From assembly GCA_039096225.1 (NCBI GenBank), contig JBBPEB010000003.1, positions 490,001 through 554,000 on the forward strand: a stretch of DNA of 64,000 nucleotides, given 5' to 3'. The stretch comes from Blastocystis sp. Blastoise (Eukaryota > Sar > Bigyra > Opalinata > Blastocystidae). The translations under genes were made by a program, and so were the position numbers. Below the pieces are notes generated by a model, which was given only the letters and a program-made list of their open reading frames with translations, searched no databases and was not told the origin of the DNA. Positions 39,103 through 64,000 of this stretch are shown here, piece by piece. Positions within the stretch are counted from its first letter, which is position 1, and the number at the start of each line of letters is the position of its first letter.

Positions 39103-40138
39103 ATAATTATTATAATTATATAGAATATTTTTATTGATAATATGTTAAAGAAAACAATATCAATTCATAAAGTAGATTATTCTTATCAAAATGGTATATA
39201 ATAATAATAATAAAATAATAATAATAAACATATTTTTTTTTATAGATTGTTTAATAACATTAATAGAAAAATTATCAATATTAAAAAGTGATTCTAAAAT
39301 ATTAATTTGTTTTAATAGTAATAATATGTGTAATAAATTTACTATACAATGTAATAATAAGAATATTCCTGTAATTCGATATATATCCTATACAAAAAGA
39401 AATTCAGAACAATATATTATGAATAAAGATTTAAATCAATATATGTCTCATTCATTAGCATTTAATTCACTTCTTCAAGATATTTTTGTATATATATATA
39501 TAATAATAATAATAATATTTAATAATAATATATTTATATAGAAAAAATCCAATATAACAATAGAAAATGTAGAATATTATATAGATAATATATGTAATTT
39601 ATATAATTTAAATAATTATAAAAAAGATTTATTACAATTATTAAATTATTATTTTAAAGAAGAATCTTCTTTATGTTCTGAATATATAAATATACATTCT
39701 TCATCAATATTTTCTTTATTATGTAATCCTATATTTCATTTAAATAAAGAAGATATTAATCGAATTGTATATATTGATAAAGATTCAAATCATTTATTTA
39801 CTTATTTATATATACTTATTGAAAAATATAAAAATTATTTACTTTCAAATTATTCAGATAAATATATAAAGAAAGAAAGAGAAATATTAAATAATAATTC
39901 TATTCTATGTACTACATTTTATGGTTCTTCTAGTTTACCTGATAATTCAAAATATGATATTGTAATTCTATATGATGTTCAATATTGCTATGAAATAGAA
40001 ACTACATTACCTATTCATTATAATTGTAAACAATTATTTGTTTTTTATTGTGATGATATATTTACAAAAAGAATATGTAAAGTACCTTTTGAAGATACTT
40101 TAGCATATCGATTAATAAATAGTATTGGAAATATATAA
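36708..40138 (+). CDS. UPF1-like protein with degenerate, truncated helicase (complete copy)
   Basis: Six exons; introns include 37279-37326 and TA-rich introns near 38748, 39058, 39194 and 39488; stop TAA 40136-40138. Residues 96-169 hold ordered Cys/His (C96, C99, H120, C122, H126, C142, C143, C145, C165, C166, C169) in the order of the UPF1 CH domain. A huge Ser then Asn tract (37600-38340) is inserted next. After it, IKRLWSQTLLDPF and a 1B-like stretch lead to FIPERFITKWGYPN (UPF1: LPKRFTAQGLPDLN), KILICFNSNN (UPF1: PVLVCAPSN), REILNNNSILCTTFYGSSSL, and KQLFVFYCDDIF (UPF1: KQLILVGDHCQL). The Walker A segment is replaced by non-P-loop sequence, the DEST box by YDVQ, and RecA2 is absent. 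It should therefore lack ATPase and helicase activity. Orthology is by motif order read by eye. Confidence 0.68.
37600..38345 (+). repeat. Ser and Asn homopolymer-coding tract
   Basis: Trinucleotide repeats (TCT/TCA mixtures, then AAT) encode long Ser, Asn and Ser/Pro runs inside the UPF1-like gene. The purest part, 38161-38257, is about 32 consecutive AAT codons. Two blocks near 37705 and 37795 are a near-identical direct repeat around VNNVNNNVFNNN. Confidence 0.9.
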
Positions 40139-40202
40139 ATATATAAATTTATTTATTTATTTATTATTAATTTGTTTTGTTAAATATATTATTAAATATA
40201 TA

Positions 40203-40233
<31 letters not shown>

Positions 40234-40296
40234 TAAATAGATATTTGAATAGATGGATGATAATGAGTGAGATAGAAATAGAATAAGCTGTTAGAT

Positions 40297-40368
40297 GGCC
40301 TGCTGGTCTAGTGGTATGATTCTCGCTTAGGGTGCGAGAGGTCCCGGGTTCGATTCCCGGGTAGGCCC
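40297..40368 (+). tRNA. tRNA-Pro(AGG)
   Basis: 72 bases, no intron. The acceptor GGCCTGC (40297-40303) pairs with GTAGGCC (40361-40367) with one G-T pair; the discriminator is C. The anticodon stem CTCGC/GCGAG encloses loop TTAGGGT with anticodon AGG. The T stem CCGGG/CCCGG has loop TTCGATT. It is the strongest GC island in the region. A-box (TGGTCTAGTGG) and B-box (GGTTCGATTCC) promoters are intact. Confidence 0.98.
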
Positions 40369-40371
40369 ATA

Positions 40372-40376
40372 TTTTT
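40372..40376 (+). terminator. Pol III terminator of tRNA-Pro
   Basis: A T5 run four bases past the tRNA 3' end. Confidence 0.75.
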
Positions 40377-40532
40377 ATTTATTATATTTCTATTCATTAT
40401 TATTATTTTAATTCAATTTATATATATATATATAAACTAAATTCTTTTCTTTTTTTTTATTATTAAATAATATTAAAAATAATTAAAATAAATAAAAATT
40501 TATATATATATATATTTTTGTTTTTCTCTTTT

Positions 40533-55903
<15,371 letters not shown>

Positions 55904-57046
55904 TTCCGTCTATAACAATTCTTCTTTTTCTTTTCTCTTTAACAAAATCAAAATAAATTAAATTGAATTTTTTTATTTTTTTACATTTTTTTAACTATTT
56001 CAAGCTTATACTGAAAACGCTTGAATCAATTCTTATTATTAATTCTTTTGCCTTTTTTCTAGAAAAAATTTTGTCTCCGTTATTTTATTATAATTATATC
56101 ATTTTTCCTTGACTATTTTTGACTATTTCTGGCAATATTTCTTGATTTCTTGTTTCTAGTCAACCTATTCATTTGCATAATCATGGAATGTTTATCGAAA
56201 TGAAGTCAATTTTTATTTTTTCACTACACAAATCTATTCACCTATTTTCATAATGATTGGTAGGTGTGTCTTCCTTTCTTTAGGCATTACCATTTATTAT
56301 TATACTTAATATTGCGTAATTATTATTGCGTTTGAGATTAATTATTTGATGTCTGAGGTATATCTATAGATCTATTAAGTTTATTGACCACTATACTGTG
56401 TATATGAGATTCCTTTATTCTTGTATACATATCATGTTGGCCTAAATATATATACTTGATTATATATTTGGTCTTGTTTGCCTATAGCAAGATCAATAAA
56501 GAAAGTAGATTAATTATATTTTTCTTTTTATAGGTAATGAAGCAAATTGTCTAATTAAATGTAAGTGAAAGTATATTTATAAATATTTATATAATATATA
56601 TCTTTTGATTGTAAATGTGTGCGTATTGAAATGATGTTTTTTCTCTTATCTACCCTGAAAGCGTATGTGTAGAAAGCATTTCTATTACTGATCAATAAGC
56701 ACAAATATAATGTTATTTGTATATTTATTTTTTATTTAGTTTCATTAAATTAAAATATATTTTATTAGTGTAGTTTAGTTAGTATAATATACATTTTTTT
56801 AAGACAAATTTTGCATAATAAGAAAACAGCATATATAAACAACAATTTTGAGTACGATAATAATAGAATAGCCTTTATGAAAATATAGCGAAAATAACTG
56901 AGAGCTAATTAATTTGTTTTCTCTTTTTTGGTTACTTGGTCTTCATTGGTGTAGCAAAGGCAAAAGAGGGAAATGATATAATATACAAGAAGAATAACAT
57001 CTAAAGAAAAAGAAGTCAATATTAGTGAATATTGTTTAAGATAATA
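55904..57046. other. 1.1 kb upstream of TRRAP
   Basis: Lies between the TRRAP start and the stop of the RCE1-like gene, both on the minus strand. Its composition is less repetitive than the introns. I see no ORF, tRNA or snRNA; it probably holds the TRRAP promoter. Confidence 0.45.
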
Positions 57047-58403
57047 TTAAGATATATAGTAATAGATACTGCATAATGTCTGCATGGTGCTAGAGAGAGC
57101 TTTGACAGGATATATAGAATATGCAAAATTATTGTAAATATGGAAGATAATTACAATATATAATGATTTATTCTTATAGAAATGAAGACAATAAACACAT
57201 CCCACAATAAAACTGAAAACACACTATATAAAATAATAATACATAGATATATTATTGCACAATATTATTGAACAGAATATGATTATAAAGAATATAAATA
57301 ATAGAAATAGAAATTTATAGAAATAGAAATATATAGAAATAGAAATATATACAAATATGATTATGAAGAAATATAAATATAAAGAAATATAAATATATAA
57401 AAATATTATTATATATATATACTTGATAAATTGTATCAGTATAAGGAATAGAGACATTAAAAAGATTTAAAAGATGATAAAGAGCAAAGAAAAGACAACA
57501 AAGAATTGTATTGAAATATCTTTTATTGATTCTATATAATAAATAAATAAATATTGAATTTGATTTATTTTAAAATTATGAAAAAATATGGAAAATAAAG
57601 AAAATATAATACCTAAAGTCTAATTGAGATAAGATCAAACCTCTGAATATAAATTCTTCACAAATAGGAGATATAATGGCAATATTCATAAAATATGAAA
57701 TATCTTTTCCAAAAGACTATACAGAATAATATTATTATTTGAATAATTATTTTGAATTGTATTAAATATATTATATACAGCTAAAGATAATTTATTAAAG
57801 TGAAAAGCAAAAGTAGGACCATTTGAGAAAATCAAACGAATAATTAAAAATAAACATTGAAGATAAAAGAAGGATACTAAATAATGAAATCTAGCGTTAA
57901 TTTCATACATTACACTATATATAGTATAAGGATAGAAATACAAATCTATTTTTGAAAAGAAGTTAGGAATATACTTATCATAAAATTGTTTAACATTCAT
58001 ATGATAAAAAGAAAGAACAATAAGAAGAGTTAAATATGCAGGAATAATCTTCTTAAGAGGTTCTAAAATAAGAATAATAATATTACTTCCAAAAGACTAT
58101 AGAAATTAAGTATTATATTCGTAGAATTATTCACTGTTAGTACATACTGTTTCAGAGCCAAATGCCGTGATAAAAAGGTCTTCCACATAACTAATTCCAA
58201 ATTTCGTTATGAGAAACAAAACAATATATATCAAAAAGGTTACATAAGCTTCTATAATTCCAGCGATGTAAGATTTTACTGTATTTGATGAAGAAGACTC
58301 TTAATAAATAGATTAGTGATCAAGAATGCTTTAAAATACCCTTCTTAATATGTATGAGACCACAGTTATCACTGCAGTTTTTAAATCCTAGCTTTCCTGG
58401 CAT
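57047..58403 (-). CDS. RCE1: CPBP-family intramembrane protease, RCE1-like CAAX endopeptidase
   Basis: Six exons on the minus strand (58403-58340, 58299-58148, 58096-57779, 57716-57613, 57531-57423, 57223-57047) join in frame to 307 residues, close to eukaryotic RCE1. It has several hydrophobic helices. Motif 1 EEFIFRG (E198, E199, R203), motif 2 FALYH (H232), and motif 3 HIYNN (H277, N281) are the three catalytic motifs of the CPBP/Abi family. RCE1 removes the last three residues of prenylated CAAX proteins such as Ras in the ER. Motif 2 lacks the double His of classical RCE1 (FxxAHxHH), so a divergent RCE1 or another CPBP member is possible. Upstream sequence holds clustered bZIP-type sites (58492-58535). 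Confidence 0.75.
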
Positions 58404-59382
58404 TCAAGTAGTTAATAAAAGTATAAACTTTTGAATTTTAATGTCTCGAAGAAAAAACATAAAAAAATGATGCAGTTGCGTTTTGTTTACATGACGTAAT
58501 CATTCAATGGAAGATGACATCAGCAATTGCGCAATAACCAATAATTTAACGTTTACTATTTGTAGAATTCTATTGAACAACATAATTTAAATAGGTATTT
58601 TTTTAAAATATATATCTTTTTTTATTCTTATATATTTGAAAACGTTGTCAAGTCATATGTAAAAATGAATGGCAGATAAATAGGTGAACAAACATATATA
58701 ACAAAGCGACATTGAGAAAATTATTGAAAAAATCTCAAATGGGCATACTATTAAACATTCTGACGCTTTAGGGAAAATGATTAAATGAAGAATTGATGTT
58801 ATCAATCATATGTTATAATTAAAAAAGATTTCATAACATATTGCTTCTTCTGCAGAAATCATAATTTTGAAACATTTATATTAATTGTCAATACATCTAT
58901 AGTCTGAATAAATACGCTTAAGATATCTATGGACTCCCCAAAACAATAATTATCAAAAAGATTATCCTTAAATTGTCTCTTTCTTGTTTTCAATGCCATC
59001 AACATTATAGGATATACACTACCACTACGATTTCATATGTAAATAACAAATTATCTCATTTTTCAAAATATAATAATACAATTGGGGCTTGAAAATACAT
59101 GTTTTAATACATACAGGAATGATTATTGATTCGATCTAATTAGTAATAATTTCAAAATAGCATTAAACTCACTCAAAAAATGACCTAGTAAAAAGATAAA
59201 AATAATTTTTTTTTTCAAAATAATAATGATAATAAATGTTCTTAAAGTATATTTTTAATTTTTATCATAAAGATATAAAAATATCAAAATAGAATGAATT
59301 ATATATATTTTCAAATATATTTTATTTGTTGATCTGTGTATCTGGTCCTATTTCCATTTTTTTTCAGTTGAAAACGGTCAAA
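58404..59382. other. Divergent region between RCE1-like and tetraspanin genes
   Basis: 979 bases separate the two divergent start codons. Near the RCE1 side is a cluster of bZIP-like sites. Just before the tetraspanin ATG, a pyrimidine run ending TTTTTTTTCAG at 59365-59366 looks like a splice acceptor, so a 5' UTR intron is likely. No other gene is seen. Confidence 0.5.
58492..58535. promoter_or_regulatory. Cluster of CRE/C/EBP-like sites upstream of RCE1-like gene
   Basis: TGACGTAA (58492-58499), GATGACATCA (58513-58522) and the perfect palindrome ATTGCGCAAT (58526-58535) lie within 45 bases, 90-135 bases upstream of the RCE1-like ATG. All three are bZIP-class recognition words, and their density in so AT-rich a genome is unlikely by chance. 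Which factor binds is unknown. Confidence 0.45.
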
Positions 59383-60187
59383 ATGAGTTGTTGTAAGAAT
59401 TGTTGTAAAGATAAATACTTGGTGTATAACATCATATTATTATTCTTCTCCTTCGATTGTATTAGTGGATGTATAAAGCTAATTGATGATACTAGTGATT
59501 TCTCAAATGCTATTCTTGTTCCTATACGTGGATATTTATCTTTACTTTTAGAATATAGTTTTGATGTCTTTATTACAAGTATTATTGGATGCACTTTAAG
59601 ACAATACTATTGGTTCAATGTTATCTATTCTTATATGATCCTTTTCGTTATGTTTCTCTCTTGCTTTGCAATGTTAATGTGTTTTGCTATGATTATATCA
59701 TTTAAATCTGTATATAATGATATATATATATTATTCTTTCTTATTTGACTTTTCTTTTATATGATTCTATAGTTTATAAATTATAAATAATATTATATAT
59801 ATAAAGGAGTCAGGAAGTGGTACTGCAGAATTCAGTGTATTGTTCACTGGAATAAAGAAAATATTCACTACAAATCCTTCAAATTGGATTCTTATTCAGG
59901 ATAATTTTGAATGTTGTGGTTTTGGAGATTTAAATGAATTAAAGACAGGTGCAAATTGTAAAGATACTTCACATTTACTGAAGAATTGTATTACTGTTAT
60001 TCCAAATTCTTTAAGTATTATATTTGGATTTGCAATTTTTTTCTTTGCTATTATCTTGTTATTCTCTTTATTAGCAAATTCATACAGTACAAAGTTCTTA
60101 TGTTTCTGTAATAAGAAGAAGAGAGAACAATTTGCTGATAAACAAATGTCTCAAAGACTTATTGATATTCATAGTAGTAACGAATAA
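59383..60187 (+). CDS. Tetraspanin
   Basis: Two coding exons: 59383-59712, then 59806-60187. ATG 59383 is preferred over the in-frame upstream ATG 59326 because it gives the typical start MSCCKNCCKDKYLVYN, with Cys residues suited to palmitoylation. The upstream ATG also lies before a probable splice acceptor. Four hydrophobic segments are visible: after KDKYLVYN, near YYWFNVIYSYMILFVMFL, and FGFAIFFFAIILLFSLL, with a second segment in the first exon. The large loop contains NFECCGFGDLNEL, the CCG signature, plus C in TGANCKD and LKNCITV, making four loop cysteines. The cytoplasmic tail is short and basic (CNKKKREQF). Length is about 236 residues. Tetraspanins organise membrane microdomains; no ligand can be inferred. 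Confidence 0.87.
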
Positions 60188-60871
60188 AACTACTCTTTGT
60201 TCTAATGTTTGTTCTTTGTTGAATAATCATTTCAATCGTTGTTTTGTTTTTGTTATTATTTTGAGATACTCTAAAGGCTAAATATGTCATTAATATAATT
60301 AAAAAGTAAGAATAAAACAGATGAATTACTAAAAAGGGATAAATAGATTTAATTTATTACTTGATTCATGATAAATTACCTATGTAGTTTTTTGATATAA
60401 TGACTCTTGTTGTTTAACATAACGAGCATCAATATAAACATATGAATGAGAAAAAGGAGTTTAAATATTATATACTACTTTATTATAAGATATGCCTATC
60501 ATCTTATTATGATTATTTCCATATAATTAGATATTTAATCTGCTTTAAGGACAATGTAAATGAACATCAAGGTTATAAAAATAATATTTGAGAGACAATT
60601 AAAGCATCAATATTATGTATTAAACTGTTTTAATGATATTGATCATAATAATATATAATCAAACATAATGTATATATATTAAATAGCAATTCAAAAACTT
60701 AAGAACATTTCCAGCAATCATGTTTTTGCTCAAGCAAAATGCTAAGCAATATTTCTTTTGAAATAAGTGTTAATAATTTTTATGAAAAAATAATTATTAC
60801 TCTATAAAAACACTTTTATTCCTTATTATTTACAAAAATAATTCTTTTAACTCTATTCACTTACTTTTCTT
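60188..60871. other. Spacer between tetraspanin and SNRNP27
   Basis: AT-rich with no ORF or RNA gene that I recognise. Confidence 0.45.
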
Positions 60872-61748
60872 ATGCCTAGAGACAGAAGTATATCTAGATC
60901 ACGTTCTCGATCTAGACGTAGATCAAGAGATCGTTATGAGCGAAGAGTTAGTAGAAATTCAGATTATCGTGATGGAGGTGATCGTTATTCTTCACGAAGA
61001 AGAAGTGATTCAAGAGATAAGTATGATTTTTATTATTGATTAATGTTTATAATTGATAGACGTCGTAGTTCTTCTCGTAATTCAAGAAGATATCGTGATA
61101 ATGAAGAATATCGTCGTCGTTCAAGATCCAGAAGTTCTTCGTATCGTCGTTCTGAAACGTACATATATATTGTTTGCTTTTTTTAGTTTTTAATATCAAT
61201 AAATGATATACTATATAAACTTATTTCTTTAGTAAAACAGATTCTAGATCAAATGAAAAGTAATTTATATGTTTATAATATATTATAATAGTTCTATAGA
61301 GATTTTTATACAAGAAAAGTTGAAAAAAAAGAAATCCCAAAGAAAGCAGTGAATCCAACAACTGGTATATGTTTTATATATGATATTTTTTAATTTATAT
61401 ATGATATTTATATTTATTTAAATATGATATTTATATTTATTTCTATATGATATTTATATTTATATTTTTTTAGAAACAATATTTATTTATTTATATACAT
61501 AATATTTAGAAGATGGTGAATTAGATATAGCTGCTATTATGGGATTTGGTTCTTTTACAAGTACTAAAGTATTCTTCTATATATGTATTATTTTTAAGAT
61601 ACAATTATTGTTTATATATATATAGGGTAAGCCTGTAGAGACAAATAAGACAACTGCCGCTAAAGGAGCTTGTCGTTGTATTAAACAAAGAGATTTCAGT
61701 AGAGTTCTTAATAAGAAAGCTCCTCTTAATACGAATGTATTCAAGTAA
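60872..61748 (+). CDS. SNRNP27: U4/U6.U5 tri-snRNP 27 kDa protein (SNRNP27)
   Basis: Five or six short exons with GT-AG introns. The start MPRDRSISRSRSRSRRRSRD opens an Arg/Ser/Asp-rich region covering about the first 85 residues, as in the SR-like N-terminus of SNRNP27. The conserved C-terminal domain follows: ELDIAAIMGFGSFTSTKGKP (family MGFGGFxSTKGK), then RCIKQRDFSRVLNKKAPLNT (family QKRKYRQYMNRKGGFNRPL). The total is about 165 residues, near the human 155. The protein is part of the tri-snRNP and influences 5' splice-site choice. This is the second spliceosome gene in the window after PRKRIP1. Confidence 0.9.
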
Positions 61749-63465
61749 AGTCAATAATTATGTTATCTGTCAATTATATATGTGGTGTTCATTATAAATT
61801 GGTTTTTGTTATATATATATTGTTAATAATGAACATTATGTCATGAAATATGATTTATGATGATTTTTCACTATTTATTTATAAATAAAAATGAATATAT
61901 ACCTGAATTAAGATAAACTAAAAACCTCGATTAGAAGAACAAAGAAAGAGCATTATATTTTTATAAAGCATTTTTTCGCTTTTATCAAATCAAAGCATCA
62001 TATCATATTAAAGTATTCAACATATATAATTTCTGAATTCATTATTAAAGTACTACACAAAAAAAAACATCATTAATACCCAAAAACATAAAATAATTAC
62101 ACATGATGTTCAAAACAAAAGATTATTAAATAAAATCTTTCACTAGGCATATTAAAATTTAGTTTTTTCTACAATGATACGTGTACCAATATATCAATTC
62201 CACATTCACAAGATACTTAAAACACATGTTAAAAGTAACATAGTAAAATGTTATACACATTCACTAACCACACTATCAGGTTTACAAAATATAATTTTTA
62301 TAGTTCTTAATAAACACTCAAGTTAATCATTTGCTAAAAAAATGTTTTTATTAAAATTTTTATAAAGATTTTTTTTGTTTTTAATTTTATCTTTTATACA
62401 TGAAATTCATCGTTTTATTAAATGCCAGCATTACATAATATACCTATTTAGTTATTTAAATAAAAAAAAAATAAAAAATAGTGTCATTATTCTTTTATCA
62501 TGATGATAATTATCTATTTTTATTATTTTTTACGTAAAATAAGGATAATTCATTGCCAATAATCTTATTAGTTCCTAAAATTTTGACGTTATATTATTAT
62601 ACCATTTTCAAAACACGTTTTAACACGAATATTACATCATGTAACCATTGTCTCTGTCATTTCTGGATTGACAATAGCAAATTTTCCTTGATTAATCATA
62701 TCTCATTTAATAATTCTCACATCAATATACTTGAAAACAAGAGAATATATATATAAACAATATCTATTGTATATTTGATAATTTAAGACAATAATTTAGA
62801 ATCGTAGAGTATTCTAATTGTAGCATATTATCATTATCTTCTCAAAACTAGCCTTCAAAACTCATATTCTTGCACAACATAAAGCTGTTTTACATAAAAC
62901 AATGCTTATTATAATATAATAAACTAGATTTGTCAGTCCAGTTTTTTTTAAAGTAGTTATAGACTAAGCCCTTTTGATATATTATTACTCTCTATACTCA
63001 GGGAGAATAAGCTCCTAAAAGTATAAGTCGTCAAAATTCAAAAGCACAAAAAAATAATAAAAAACTTTTTTAAATATGTCTTTATTGATACTCAAAATGT
63101 ATAGATTGAATGCCTCAACCAGTTAGAAACTTATGCTGCTATAATGACTCCAGAAAAAATAAAATGAAAAAATATATGTATATCTCATACATCATGTAGG
63201 ATATAAAAATACATATCTAGATGCCATTATAAGTTGAACTTATTCTTTTCATACTTAAATAATCCTTTAATAATGGCATCAAACTTAGTCATAGATCTCA
63301 ACAAAAATTCCAGAATTTCTATTCGGGGTAGGAATGACAATCTTTAATCTCATTTGTTGACACAACAAATAGTAACAACAAAAATATCGTTTTCTATTGA
63401 AGGACATAGCAGTCAATAGATCTGACCAATGAATTGTCAGAGTTATTTTTATTATTCCTTTGTTG
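61749..63465. other. 1.7 kb region without recognisable gene
   Basis: Microsatellites become rare and the composition is more even than elsewhere, suggesting old, decayed sequence or UTR/intergenic DNA. ORFs in both directions (for example 62553-62756 and 63285-63497) show no family resemblance. No tRNA or snRNA is visible. Confidence 0.4.
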
Positions 63466-64000
63466 CAGGGTGTGCCAAAACTGCGCTTTAAGCGCAAAGT
63501 GCGCTTTTCGATGTTGTTTTTGCGCTTAAATCTTTTATTTCATTTTTCTTTTAATTTTTATAAATCTACATAGAATAAAACGTTTAATAATTTTTAGAGG
63601 ATCGAGATAAGCTCAATAATGATGTTTTTGACATTTTACACGAGGTTTGTGTTTGTTGATGTAATTTGATTTGTTGTTGAATAAATAATAACCTTACACA
63701 TATTATAATTAGAGAGCAAATTGAATTTTTTAGCATTTTTAGAATGTTAATCATGTAGTTATAATGATTGATTGTCTTTAAGTATTTAACAATTAGGAAA
63801 AAAGCGTGATTATGTGTAGATCTTAATAATATAGTAGTAGTAGAATCATAATAGCAATACATGCTTCAAATTTTTACAAAACTTTGAATTCTTTTAAATT
63901 GGCTAAATACTGATTATTAGTGGTCAAAAAATTTTCAAACTCAGCTCATCAAGACGCATTAATTTACACACTTTTCATGAAAAAAAGACCGGGTGACATA
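63466..64000 (+). mobile_element. Possible hAT-like transposon terminus running off the window
   Basis: CAGGGTGTGCCAAAACTGCG (63466-63485) resembles hAT terminal inverted repeats such as CAGGGGTGTCAAACT. It is followed by a subterminal GCGCTT cluster: the palindrome TGCGCTTTAAGCGCA (63482-63496), then GTGCGCTT and TTGCGCTTAA. The bases just upstream (CTTTGTTG) could be one side of an 8-bp target duplication. The opposite end is not in the window and no transposase is recognised; EDRDKLNNDVFDILHE at about 63597-63645 on the plus strand may be part of one. Confidence 0.35.

Overview
This window is nuclear DNA of an extremely AT-rich microbial eukaryote (protist). Genes are closely packed on both strands and split by many very short introns, mostly of the form GTATAT...TATATAG. 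Exons translate with the standard code, and low-complexity Asn and Ser runs are common. Every gene whose end I can see stops with TAA. I do not see enough to name the lineage; the unusual traits are animal-like EXD2, TBC1D23, NTPCR and TRRAP homologues, together with U12-type AT-AC introns.

Layout. (1) 1-~4998 is the left arm of a large inverted repeat. It carries the 5' part of a degenerate UPF1-like gene (minus strand, cut by the window edge) and a divergently transcribed multi-pass membrane protein gene. (2) ~5000-32510 is single-copy: a bZIP transcription factor, EXD2, a TLDc-domain protein, NTPCR, TBC1D23, an unrecognised putative organellar protein, a small ZnF-UBP protein, PRKRIP1, TRMT2A and a NUP50/Nup2-like nucleoporin. 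(3) ~32512-37504 and beyond is the right arm, holding second copies of the membrane protein gene and of the UPF1-like gene, the latter complete here. (4) A tRNA-Pro(AGG) lies at 40297-40368. (5) 40533-55903 is one giant minus-strand TRRAP/Tra1 gene. (6) 57047-61748 holds an RCE1-like CAAX protease, a tetraspanin and SNRNP27. (7) From 61749 I see no gene, and at 63466 a hAT-like transposon terminus appears to begin and run off the window.

Most single-copy genes are housekeeping: chromatin recruitment (TRRAP), tRNA m5U methylation (TRMT2A), splicing (PRKRIP1, SNRNP27), endosome-to-Golgi trafficking (TBC1D23), nuclear transport (NUP50-like) and mitochondrial or DNA-end nuclease (EXD2). They form no pathway cluster. 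The parts most worth attention are: the inverted duplication carrying a UPF1-like protein that has lost its ATPase motifs paired head-to-head with a multi-pass membrane protein; three U12-type AT-AC introns with perfect ATATCCTT donors (two in EXD2, one in TRRAP); and an isolated GC-rich, hairpin-forming segment inside a bZIP intron.
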